Of a stretch of 64,000 nucleotides of DNA, positions 8,066 through 17,700 are shown piece by piece. Below the pieces are notes generated by a model that was not told the DNA's origin, did no database searches, and worked only from the letters and a program-made list of their open reading frames with translations. Location: the NCBI GenBank assembly GCA_022509085.1, contig JAFLTW010000004.1, positions 124,001-188,000 on the forward strand, given 5' to 3'. Numbering within the stretch: position 1 is the stretch's first letter; each line of letters opens with the position of its first letter. A program made the translations under genes and the position numbers. This stretch comes from Muribaculaceae bacterium. Lineage in GTDB: Bacteria > Bacteroidota > Bacteroidia > Bacteroidales > Muribaculaceae.

Positions 8066-9313
8066 ATGAGAACATTCTTAAAGACATTGTCATTTATTGT
8101 GTTGGCAGGGCTTTGCTTTCATGAGGTTGAAGCGAAGACCTACAAACGCGATTTTCATATAGACTACCGGCTCGACAGCATCAACATCGACCGGCAGTAT
8201 ATGGACAACGACGAAGTGCTCACGGAATTTCGCGACTTCCTGCGTTATCTTCAGAACACACGTGAGATCGAGATAGACAGCATTGCCTTCGAAGGCACGG
8301 CCTCACCCGACGGCTACATAGAGCGCAATCAGTGGCTGAGCCGTAACCGCCTGGAGATGTTCAAGAAATGGATGCGCGAGGAGCTTGACTTCCCCGACAG
8401 CCTCATCGTGAAGACCGACAGCTACATCCCGTGGCTGCGGTTTGAGGAGGGAGTGGAGGCTTCCGACATCCCGAGCCGTGAGGAGGTGCTCGAGGTACTC
8501 CGTATGCCGGCCGACACCGTGAGATGGTATCGCGGCATGCACACCGACAGCCGCCTGCTGCGTCTGCGCTCCATGCAGAACGGCCGCGTGTGGGAAACGC
8601 TGAAACCCATCCTGGCCGAAAACAGGTTTGCGCAGGCATCGCTCATCTATCACCTTGACTTCGCGGAGCCGACCATCGACGGGCTGACACGCGTAGGATC
8701 GCTGCCTTTGTCTGCAGCCCCGGCGTTTATCTACATTCCGGAAATCGAGACGTGGGTGAGAAGGCTTTACATAAAGACCAACCTTATAGACTGGGCGCTG
8801 CTGATAGCCAACATCGCCGTTGAGATCGACCTGGGGAGGCACTGGTCGTTCACCCTCCCGGTGTTCTACTCCAAATGGGACTATTTCGTGCAGAAGATCC
8901 GCTTCAGGGTTGCCGGCTTCCAGCCTGAACTCCGCTACTGGTTCAATCCCCGTGAAAACGACGGATGGTTTGTCGGCGCCCATTTCGGCTTCTCCTATTA
9001 CAACATGGGCTTCAACGGTGCTCACCGCTACCAGGACTATGAGGGTAAGACCCCCACGATGGGTGGTGGCGTGGCTTTCGGCTGGCGCAAGCAGTTCGGA
9101 AGCCGCAGGCAATGGTGCCTCGAGTTTACGGCCGGAGGCGGCGTTTATCCCCTCAAATACGACGTGTTTGAAAACACCGAAGACTATAGAGACGGGAAGT
9201 ACCTCGAGACACGTAAGAAGACCTTCTACGGGCTCGACCAGGCGGCCGTGACGATAGGCTACACATTCGACATTTACCGTCATATCAAAGTAAAGGGAGG
9301 AGGCAAGAGATAA
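8066..9313 (+). CDS. DUF3575 outer-membrane protein with OmpA-like N-terminal region, first gene of fimbrial operon
   Basis: A 415-residue exported protein. A signal peptide ends near ...FHEVEA (residue 23). Residues about 40-110 carry an OmpA-like stretch (EGTASPDGYIERNQWLSRNR), the pattern that binds peptidoglycan in OmpA-family domains. From about residue 230 (YIKTNLIDWALLIANIAVEIDLG) the sequence is a DUF3575 beta-barrel with alternating aromatic strands to the C-terminus. In Bacteroidales DUF3575 genes commonly head loci for FimB/Mfa2-type fimbriae, and here the stop overlaps the start of that gene. I infer a role in assembling or anchoring the fimbria at the outer membrane. Confidence 0.85.
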   Translation: MRTFLKTLSFIVLAGLCFHEVEAKTYKRDFHIDYRLDSINIDRQYMDNDEVLTEFRDFLRYLQNTREIEIDSIAFEGTASPDGYIERNQWLSRNRLEMFKKWMREELDFPDSLIVKTDSYIPWLRFEEGVEASDIPSREEVLEVLRMPADTVRWYRGMHTDSRLLRLRSMQNGRVWETLKPILAENRFAQASLIYHLDFAEPTIDGLTRVGSLPLSAAPAFIYIPEIETWVRRLYIKTNLIDWALLIANIAVEIDLGRHWSFTLPVFYSKWDYFVQKIRFRVAGFQPELRYWFNPRENDGWFVGAHFGFSYYNMGFNGAHRYQDYEGKTPTMGGGVAFGWRKQFGSRRQWCLEFTAGGGVYPLKYDVFENTEDYRDGKYLETRKKTFYGLDQAAVTIGYTFDIYRHIKVKGGGKR

Positions 9314-10389
9314 TGAGGAAAGGGATGATAAGAAAATCGATTTCGATGCTGCTCTTCTCGGGGCTGCTCGTGATGTGCACGGGCTGCTGCATCCACCTCT
9401 GGCCTGAAGAAGACGACATAAACAAGCCTGACGAACTGCGCAAGGTGACAATCCGCCTTGAATATGCCCCCGACCTCTATGTGTGGGACCACACTTACGA
9501 TCCCATTTCGGGAGCCATCCGTCAGAATTATCCGGATGCCGACATATTTGAAGGCTATCCCGGCACCACTTCCACCTACTCCCCCGTACCCGACAAAGGG
9601 AAGATGGAGATTCTGCTGATGGCCATTCCGCAGATTTCCGACACGAAAGGCGGTGCGGAATTCACTTTCCTAAAAGAGATAGACGGCAATTACGATACGG
9701 ATCTCGACATTGAACTCCCGCTGGGAGTCTCATACACCATCGTGGTATGGAGCCATTTGATAGAGAACGAGAAGGACGGCGCATATTATGACGCCTCCGA
9801 CTTCAACAGCATCAAATTAGTAAGGGAAAAATATACCGGAAACACTGATTTTCGCGACGGTTATAGAGGAATAATCGACATAGGTTCGGCGGAAAACCGC
9901 TCGGAATCCTACACTCTTAAGATGCGTCGGCCTATGGGTAAGTTTGAGCTCGTCACCACCGACCTCTCGGAGTTTCTGGAGCGCGAGACCGTGAGACGCA
10001 ACCTGCCGCGCCGCGCAGAGAGCTCGGAATACATGGTGGTGTTCTCCTTCCCGATGTATTACCCCTGCTCCTACAGCGCACCCGACGACCGCCTGGAGAA
10101 CGCCGACGGCGGCTTCCACTTCACTACCAGGATGACGGTGACCGGTGAGAGCGAGGCATCGCTTGGCTTCGAATACGTCTTCATCAACGACATCAGGGAT
10201 GCCGGAGTGCAGATGCGCGTAGACATCTACGACCCCGAAGGAGTGCATGTGGCCGGTTCGTCGACCCTGACCGTGCCCCTGCGACGCGACGTGCACACCC
10301 TGCTCCACGGCACATTCCTCTCGCTCGAGGGCGAAGGAGGTGTGGGTCTCGACCCTTCGTATGACGGCAACCACAACGTAATCTGGTAA
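9313..10389 (+). CDS. FimB/Mfa2-family fimbrial anchor lipoprotein
   Basis: A 358-residue lipoprotein with a lipobox near residues 22-27 (CTGCC). It has the FimB/Mfa2 family pattern: an early strand VTIRLEYAPDLYVWDH, a middle ASDFNS..LVREKYTGNTDFRDGYRG segment, then MRRPMGKFELVTTDL and YPCSYSAPDD, and a C-terminal strand with LLHGTFLS. Family members cap and anchor type V pili at the cell surface and limit their length. The start ATG overlaps the last base of the preceding stop (TAATG), so translation is coupled. It lacks the Thr-Arg-Ala site of the pilins downstream, as expected for a subunit that is not proteolytically activated. Confidence 0.85.
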   Translation: MRKGMIRKSISMLLFSGLLVMCTGCCIHLWPEEDDINKPDELRKVTIRLEYAPDLYVWDHTYDPISGAIRQNYPDADIFEGYPGTTSTYSPVPDKGKMEILLMAIPQISDTKGGAEFTFLKEIDGNYDTDLDIELPLGVSYTIVVWSHLIENEKDGAYYDASDFNSIKLVREKYTGNTDFRDGYRGIIDIGSAENRSESYTLKMRRPMGKFELVTTDLSEFLERETVRRNLPRRAESSEYMVVFSFPMYYPCSYSAPDDRLENADGGFHFTTRMTVTGESEASLGFEYVFINDIRDAGVQMRVDIYDPEGVHVAGSSTLTVPLRRDVHTLLHGTFLSLEGEGGVGLDPSYDGNHNVIW

Positions 10390-10410
10390 TCTGACATTTG
10401 AATTCGAAAT

Positions 10411-11640
10411 ATGGCAATTGATATAAAGTTCAAGAAGATATTCTCCTCATGCTCCATGGCAGCGCTTGCATTCTTCCTGGGGGCGTGTACGGATTCCATC
10501 GCCTCCCCGGAAGATGATCTCTCCACCGGAAGTGAAGAATATGTGGAGGTGAATTTTTCGGTTGACCTCGACCGGGACATCCTGCCGACCCGTGCTATCG
10601 GCGACAATGAGGTGATAAGTACCGGCAAGGAGATCGACAAACTTACCTTCGCTGTCTATAACGACCATTATTCTCTGCAGTCGCAGTATGGCAACAACAT
10701 CTACGGACAACACGTGGCCGCGAAATCTGGATATCGGGAAGACTATACCTATTTCAGTCCAGACGAACCTTATAAGGTAAAGCTGCGTCTTATACGCGGA
10801 AGAACCTACCACATTGTCTTCTGGGCGCAAAGCAGCAAGACCAACGCTTACGACACATCCGACTTTGAGGAGGTTAAGGTGGATTATACCGGGGCTTTGG
10901 CCAACGATGAATACCGTGACGCGTTCTGCAAGGTGGAATCGTTTTCTGTGTCCGAACAATATGGCAGCCAGGAGAGGAAAGTTACGCTTACACGACCCTT
11001 CGCACAGATTAACGTCGGCACAACAGGCGCAGACCTCGAGAACAACATCGCCCATGATTCAAGGCTATTGAACGGCAGAATCCGCTTGTCAAAAATTACG
11101 CTCAAAAATGTGGCGCAGAAATTCAACGTCCTAAAGGATGAAATTGACAATGTGAATCTTACAGACGCCACATTTGATTACAATACCATACCCTCCATCG
11201 CCCACTCCCCTATGCAGGAATATCTTAAGGTAGACCTGAACCAGGACGGGAAATATGAACCCTATACCACCAGTTTCCCCACCCTCAATTCCGACGGAAC
11301 ACCACGGACAGAGCATTTCAAGTATCTCGCTATGTGCTATGTTCTCGTGCCTGCAAGCAAGATTCCGGCAACCGACGCGAGCGACGTGAACAGCACCACT
11401 GACGATCCACAGACTGTCTATTCAAGTTCTGTAATAGAAGAATTGAGCGTATCCTTCATCAATACCCCGGCTGACCCAACCGAGGCGAGCGTAACGCTGA
11501 CCAATGTGCCGGCCATGCGCAACTGGCGTACCAATATAATCGGCGGGATGTCGAGGAGTAGCCGTGGTTCCAGCGTGCTCGATCCTCCGGGACGCATGGG
11601 AGCTCCTGCCGAAGGCACCGGAAGTTTCGATCTCTTTTGA
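10411..11640 (+). CDS. Fimbrillin-like lipoprotein 1 (type V pilin candidate)
   Basis: A 409-residue lipoprotein (lipobox LGAC, Cys26). It shares with the next three genes and with 54983 four blocks: FWAQSSKT.AYDTSDF..V.VDY, ..RPFAQINVGTTG, FKYLAMCYVLVPA and NVP..RNWRTNI. I believe this is the family Pfam lists as DUF6562 (from memory). LPTRAIG places Arg61-Ala62 at the spot where Porphyromonas FimA/Mfa1 precursors are cleaved. The family and operon context say pilus subunit; stalk versus accessory role cannot be told. It ends in a Ser/Gly-rich C-terminus, FDLF. Confidence 0.8.
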   Translation: MAIDIKFKKIFSSCSMAALAFFLGACTDSIASPEDDLSTGSEEYVEVNFSVDLDRDILPTRAIGDNEVISTGKEIDKLTFAVYNDHYSLQSQYGNNIYGQHVAAKSGYREDYTYFSPDEPYKVKLRLIRGRTYHIVFWAQSSKTNAYDTSDFEEVKVDYTGALANDEYRDAFCKVESFSVSEQYGSQERKVTLTRPFAQINVGTTGADLENNIAHDSRLLNGRIRLSKITLKNVAQKFNVLKDEIDNVNLTDATFDYNTIPSIAHSPMQEYLKVDLNQDGKYEPYTTSFPTLNSDGTPRTEHFKYLAMCYVLVPASKIPATDASDVNSTTDDPQTVYSSSVIEELSVSFINTPADPTEASVTLTNVPAMRNWRTNIIGGMSRSSRGSSVLDPPGRMGAPAEGTGSFDLF

Positions 11641-11691
11641 ATTTAATGAAAAACCTGAATATCAACATATTTAATCACTAACTAAATCTTT

Positions 11692-13161
11692 ATGAAACTT
11701 AACAAAATTCTTTTCGGAAGCCTGGCAATGACAGCTCTTGCCTTCGCTTCATGCTCGAACGAAGAGAGTCTCAACCTCTCCAACACTGCAGAAGACCTTG
11801 TCTTCGGTAACGGTTCAGAAATTGTTACTCTCAGCCTCACGCCCGAAGCCGCCAATCTCGGCACTCGCGCAGACGATCTCCGCCACATCAGTGACGGTAC
11901 AGGCGTTGATGTCCTCATGTTTACCGTCTATGAGAAAAAAGGAGAAGACTGGGTTGTTTCCCCCGAGTTCAAGAAGAGTAAGGATGAAGTAAAGGGCATC
12001 ACACCCGGTTATGGCCAGAACATCCTCGAGAAGTCGCTCAGCGACTATCCCACAGTAATCAAGCTGGCCACTGACCCCGCCAAGACCTACAAGGTGGCTT
12101 TCTGGGCTCAGGACTCAAAATGTAAAGCCTTCACTACGAGTGACCTCGAGCACGTAGTAGTTGACTATGCCAACGCATTGAACAATGACGAGCTCCGCGA
12201 CGCTTTCTGCGCTGTCAGCGATGAAATCTCCGCAGCATCCAAAGAATCCACGAGCCAGGAAATCATCCTTCACCGTCCGTTCGCACAGATCAACGTCGGA
12301 ACAACGGGTGCTGACTTTGCCAAAGTGCTCAAGGACAAAGACTACTTCCCCAACAAGAAGCTCAAATATTCCAAGATTGAACTTGAAGGCGTTTATAACC
12401 AGCTTAACATCCTCGGTAACACGATATCCAAGAAAGAAGGATTCGATGGTAAGGTCACTTTCAACTGGAATTTCTTCCCCGCATGGTGGCAGCAAACTGA
12501 ACTTCCTGATGATGTTGGTGATATTCTTCAGCTTGATGGCGAGGAATTCCTCAATGTAAGGCTCAACCCCAACGACACTCAGGAAGCCCTACGTCCATTC
12601 AAGACCGCTTATCCCACCTACGACCCCGAAACCAAGGCCTATCTCACAGACCAGTTCAAGTATATGTCAATGTGTTACGTACTCGTAGCTGCTACAGAAG
12701 TGAAGGTTAACGGCAAACCCACCAAACCTACCACTTACACGTCATCAACACTCGACAAGGTGACCGTTTACTTCGCTGAGAAATCCGATGGCACTGACAA
12801 CTATTTCGACGAGGAAGGAGATATAAAGACCCAGAACGCTTACGCTTACCTCTCACTGCAGAACGTCCCCGTTTGCCGCAACTGGCGCACCAACATCATC
12901 GGTGGTCTTAACGATGACGACGACGACGAAACCAGCCTCTTCAGTAACACCCGTCTCTGCGTTCACCTCTGCCCAATCTACGATGGCGAATTCAACCACG
13001 TCAACAATCAGAAAGATGCAGAAGGCGTAACTATCTGGACCACCAACCTCTTCCCCCATCCCACTGTTGACGATGAAGGCAACCCCAACAGCGACACCCT
13101 CCACGACCAGCATGAGACTCACAAGCCCGCTGCTACTGAACCCGAAGCTCCCGGTGCTTAA
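11692..13161 (+). CDS. Fimbrillin-like lipoprotein 2 (type V pilin candidate)
   Basis: A 489-residue lipoprotein (FASC lipobox, Cys21) with the same blocks as its neighbours: VAFWAQDSKCKAFTTSDL, HRPFAQINVGTTG, FKYMSMCYVLVAA, NVPVCRNWRTNIIGG. The putative maturation site is LGTRADD (Arg59-Ala60). The C-terminal 70 residues are acidic and His/Pro-rich with little predicted structure. An RNA hairpin directly after the stop separates it from the third pilin gene and may make this the most abundant subunit; that is an inference from position only. Confidence 0.8.
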   Translation: MKLNKILFGSLAMTALAFASCSNEESLNLSNTAEDLVFGNGSEIVTLSLTPEAANLGTRADDLRHISDGTGVDVLMFTVYEKKGEDWVVSPEFKKSKDEVKGITPGYGQNILEKSLSDYPTVIKLATDPAKTYKVAFWAQDSKCKAFTTSDLEHVVVDYANALNNDELRDAFCAVSDEISAASKESTSQEIILHRPFAQINVGTTGADFAKVLKDKDYFPNKKLKYSKIELEGVYNQLNILGNTISKKEGFDGKVTFNWNFFPAWWQQTELPDDVGDILQLDGEEFLNVRLNPNDTQEALRPFKTAYPTYDPETKAYLTDQFKYMSMCYVLVAATEVKVNGKPTKPTTYTSSTLDKVTVYFAEKSDGTDNYFDEEGDIKTQNAYAYLSLQNVPVCRNWRTNIIGGLNDDDDDETSLFSNTRLCVHLCPIYDGEFNHVNNQKDAEGVTIWTTNLFPHPTVDDEGNPNSDTLHDQHETHKPAATEPEAPGA

Positions 13162-13206
13162 CGAACCCACAAAAAACACCATAGGCCGTAAGGCCTGAAC
13201 CAATAA

Positions 13207-13243
13207 AGGCGGAGGACCGCCAAAACCATACGGTTCTCCGCCT
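13207..13243 (+). terminator. Hairpin between pilin genes, partial terminator or RNA stabiliser
   Basis: AGGCGGAGGACCG (13207-13219) pairs with CGGTTCTCCGCCT (13231-13243), 12 of 13 pairs, followed by a C/T-rich tract. A smaller hairpin (AGGCC / GGCCT) precedes it. It could reduce read-through or protect the upstream pilin message. Confidence 0.65.
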
Positions 13244-13263
13244 CTCTCTTTAAAAGATTTTTA

Positions 13264-14778
13264 ATGAACAAAACTCTCAAATATATTTTCGGAACGCTTG
13301 CTGCATTGGCTATGACCGGCCTTTGCGCATGCTCCGACGATGTATCTCTCGATCCTCAGCAACCGGCAAACGGTGACAACATCGTTACCATCTCCGTTAT
13401 GCCGGAAGTCCAATCGGCCGCCACAAGGGCCGGTGAAATTGTCGGACCTGCCGACGACCTTGATCCGGGCTTCAGCCTGCCCATCAACCCGTTTAATACC
13501 CTGAGTCAGGGTGACCATATCGACGTAATGCTGTTTGCGGTATATGAGGTAGATTTCGATTCACAAGGAAACGAAAACTATACCCTGGCGCCTGAATTTA
13601 AAAAAGCAGACGAGACCGTATGCAACGTATCGACGGGATATGGTCAGAATCTCCTTCATGTAGGCAAAAACGCCTGGCCTGTAAATCTGAAGATTCAGAT
13701 AGACCCGGCGAAAACATATAGAGTGGCCTTCTGGGCCCAAAGCAGCGAGACCGCTGCCTATGACGCATCCGACCTCACGTTAGTGAAGGTAGATTATTTT
13801 AATGCACCCAACAACGATGAACTCCGGGATGCATTTTGCGGAGTGACAGAACCTTTCAATGTAAACTCAGCAAAGAAATGCGAGGTGGTGCTTCACCGTC
13901 CACTGGCGCAGATCAACGTCGGCACTGCCGGTTGGGATTATGAGGGCACAGCGGTGTTGCGCCCGTCGGCGGTGAGCTACATCCAGTCGGAAATCACCCT
14001 GAAAGGAGTCGCTCAGTTTTATGACGTAATTAGAGATATGGCCATTACAAGCGACGTGGAGGGGAAATCGCTCCTGACAGACGTAACCTTCAACCTCAAC
14101 CGCTTGCCGGCATTCTACAGGATAGCCAACAGCCCTGAAGAGATAGTGGATATGGGAGGACTGGGATACAAGCCAAACTCAGGGGAAGAGCTTCTTTTCG
14201 TAGACTATACGGGAGATGGCCGGTTTTATCCTTATGTAAGCTGGGAAGACTATCTTTCTTACCGCGACGGCCATGAAGAGGAGTTCAACAACGGATATCG
14301 GCCGGCTACCGAAATCTTCAGATACCTCTCAATGTGTTACGTCCTCGTCCCGGAGGCTCATCGGCTCGCGAACACAGGCGAAAAGGAAATGTATGGAGCC
14401 ATCCTCGACGAACTGCGCCTTACTGCTTACGGCATGGAGGTGGGTGTGGATATCAATGCTCCCGAAGGTGTATATAAAAATACGGGGCTCGGAGAGATTC
14501 TCGTGCTCAATAACGTGCCCGTGCGCAAAAACTGGCGCACAAACATCCTGAGCAACCAGTTCTTTGTCCTTACATCGAAATATCATCTCCATGTCGTATC
14601 GGAATATTGCGGAGACTACACCAACTTCGGCAACGAAGACGAAAGCTGGCTATGGGGACTCACTTTTGGAAACACCAACACCAACAACTGGTCGTTCTCC
14701 GGAGGAAATTCAAATAACGAAAATTTCAAAAAATACTGGGACAACTACTATTTCGGTTTCGAGTATGACGTGAAATAG
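13264..14778 (+). CDS. Fimbrillin-like lipoprotein 3 (accessory pilin candidate)
   Basis: A 504-residue lipoprotein; the signal region ends LCAC (Cys23). Shared blocks: VAFWAQSSETAAYDASDL, HRPLAQINVGTAG, FRYLSMCYVLVPE, NVPVRKNWRTNILSN. The putative cleavage site is AATRAGE (Arg55-Ala56). The last 60 residues are Asn/Trp/Phe-rich and differ from the other paralogues. It starts 20 bases after the hairpin at 13207-13243, so its expression may be lower than that of the genes before it. Confidence 0.78.
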   Translation: MNKTLKYIFGTLAALAMTGLCACSDDVSLDPQQPANGDNIVTISVMPEVQSAATRAGEIVGPADDLDPGFSLPINPFNTLSQGDHIDVMLFAVYEVDFDSQGNENYTLAPEFKKADETVCNVSTGYGQNLLHVGKNAWPVNLKIQIDPAKTYRVAFWAQSSETAAYDASDLTLVKVDYFNAPNNDELRDAFCGVTEPFNVNSAKKCEVVLHRPLAQINVGTAGWDYEGTAVLRPSAVSYIQSEITLKGVAQFYDVIRDMAITSDVEGKSLLTDVTFNLNRLPAFYRIANSPEEIVDMGGLGYKPNSGEELLFVDYTGDGRFYPYVSWEDYLSYRDGHEEEFNNGYRPATEIFRYLSMCYVLVPEAHRLANTGEKEMYGAILDELRLTAYGMEVGVDINAPEGVYKNTGLGEILVLNNVPVRKNWRTNILSNQFFVLTSKYHLHVVSEYCGDYTNFGNEDESWLWGLTFGNTNTNNWSFSGGNSNNENFKKYWDNYYFGFEYDVK

Positions 14779-14799
14779 CGGGAACCCTGACAGGAATAA

Positions 14800-17700
14800 A
14801 TGAAACGAATATTTTCCAATATACTTGCAGGAATTGCCGTTGCGGCGGGAGCGATTGTAACACCCGGGTGCAGCGACGACCTTCTTTACGACGACAAGGG
14901 AGGCGAGATGGTAAACGTCTGTTTCACCCTCCTTCCGGAAGCTGCCTCCACCAGCACGCGCGCTGACGGGACGCCTGCCGACTCGCGTACCATCAGCGAC
15001 GGTTCCGGCGTAGACATGATAATCTATGCCGTCTACGATTCGGAAGACAACCTTCTGACGGAATTCAGCCGCGGCGTCGACCCCGAGCTTGCCAAGCTCG
15101 GTTTCGACCACGGAGACGGTCAGACCGTTAAGCGTGTGGACAAGTTCCCTTATGAGCTTAACCTCACAATGCGCCGCGGTGTGACTTACAAGGTGGCATT
15201 CTGGGCTCAGAGCTCCAAATCGAGGGTCTACAATACCTCCGACCTCCGCAAGGTTGAGGTGATTTACGGGCGGAACCAGGTCTCCACGGGTGATGACAAG
15301 TATGAATACGTGAATACTTTCAACAACGACGAAGACCGCGACGTGTTCTGCCGCTCCACCGTAATCATCCCGAGCAATACCACGGGTAAGGCCGAACAGA
15401 ATGTGTATCTATATCGTCCTCTGGCTCAGATAAATGTCGGAACCTCGGGTTTTGACTACGAGATAACGTCGCGCAACACATCCAGAAAGTATCTGTATTC
15501 AAGAATAAGAATCAACCGTGCGGCCCGTTATCTCGACCTGGTGAACGACCGGATTTATTCCACGACAACCGACGAGAACGAGACCACCCCGGAAAGTTTC
15601 GCCGTAGTCGACTACGACTATGCTCCCATACCTGCATATCAGTTTTTCGACCGTATACCCGATGACTCCTCATATTCCATGTGGGACTGGGTATATAGCC
15701 CGGGGACACCGAAAGGCGACGGAACTCTCGACAAAAGCTCCTACGATGGGGAACAGTTCCTTAAAGTGAAGGTAAAGGGTGACTCAAAGACGAGCTCCAT
15801 AGCCAACTGGACCGGAGACATCGACAGCGACGGCTACTGCGACTACGCCAATTTCGACAGCAGGAACAATTACGGCAGCGAGACCTTCAAATATCTTTCG
15901 ATGTGCTACATCCTGTCAAACAGCACGAAAGACGAAGGTGAAGTGCTCAACAACATCAAGGTGTGGATAGCCACCGATGCCGACGGTTCCGATGAGATAG
16001 CTGTGATCGATCTCAATCATGTGCCCGTTCAACGCAATTGGCGCACCAACATCGTGGGCAACCTCCTTACGGAGGAGAATGCATTCTCCGTATCGCTCGA
16101 CCGCAACTTCGCCGGCGACTATGACGCCTGGAAAGCTGATGACAACTGGGAATGGAGCGGACCGCTTGCAAAGGGTGTCTATTACGATGCTGCGGCCGAC
16201 GAGATTCAGATCTCCGACGTGGACGGCCTTCTATGGTTCCAGCGCATGGTGAACGGTGACCTTAAGAAACGCGAAACAGCCGAAAGATACTGGAACAAGT
16301 ATGTGGGAGACTATTATTGGTATAATGATGGCTCGGGAGACAAGCAGCTGGTATACAAGGGTATCGACCCTCCCGCCGACCGCCAGCTTAAACTCCGAAT
16401 ACTGAAAGCTACCCATCAGGACAGAAACACCAACGTAAACAATTACGACACCAAGGATCCCGATGGCTGGCCCGTAGGGAATCGGTTCCACTTCATCGGT
16501 TATAACAAGGATGCCAACGGCAAAAGTATCGAAGACAGAGCCAAGGTGAAACTGATGGCAGATATCGACCTTTCCGGAATTGAGTGGATTCCTATAGGCT
16601 TTGAAGGGAAAATCGTTGACCAGATGCAGTATCAGGGATATGATTCCGGTGGTATGTCCAGTTCCTTCAAGCAGGCATCGGCTTCAAATACATTCAGCGC
16701 AAAGAACTCCAATCCTCATGTAAGAGGATTTTGGGGTGAGTTTGACGGCAATAACCACACCATCAGCAACCTCACCACCAAGCGCTTCGGCATCAAGGTG
16801 ATGGACTGGGAGCCGGAACGCGGCACAAGCTTTACTGCCGCGGCTCCTGACAAGCGGGAGTTCAACACAAGTTTCCGTTTTACCGACACCCCGCCATGGC
16901 TTGCCCGTGGACTTTTCGGCCAGGTTTTCGCCAATGCTAAAATCAGGAACGTAAGACTTCTGAACGTGGACATCAAGGGCTGCAACGGTGTAGGAGGTAT
17001 TGTCGGTGTGGCATTAGGCGACAACATCGAGATTACCAACTGCGTGGTTGACGGTGGAACCATCGTAAACACCCCGATGTATCGCGGCGATATGACCAAC
17101 ATAGGTTCTAATGACGACATCAGAAACCGCACTTTTGCACGCGGTATCTATACCGGAGGTATCGTAGGCTGCTTCAATACCATCGGAGGAAAGGTTGAAA
17201 ACTGCCAGGTAAACAACCTTACTATCCAGGGATATCGACGCCTCGGAGGGCTCATCGGCTCTGTAGACCTTGCCGACAATCTCGACGGAGACGTAAATGT
17301 GACCAACTCTCGATCTTTACCCGCATCCATTTCCAACAACTCCGTGAGCAACACCACGATTATCGGTACGTCTTATACTCCTTTCTCCCTCGTATATGCG
17401 CAATACGACAATGCAAAGAAAATGGAATGGACAGGTTTCGCATATGTGGGAGCTGACTATCACCTCAACGTGCAGAGGTTCGTCGGAGGCGACAGCAGGG
17501 ACTATGTGGATAAATCCTCCTCTACAAAATGCACCGGAAACTATGCCGACAATATAACTTTCGCGGAGATGAGGATTGACTGGGACAAAGACAAAACCGG
17601 ACTGCGCACCTCCAATATCGAGAAGGTGTCCCTAAACCTTATGCCCCTGCTATCGTCCTGGTATGTGGATGAGATTTCACTTAACGAGAACTATTACGGA

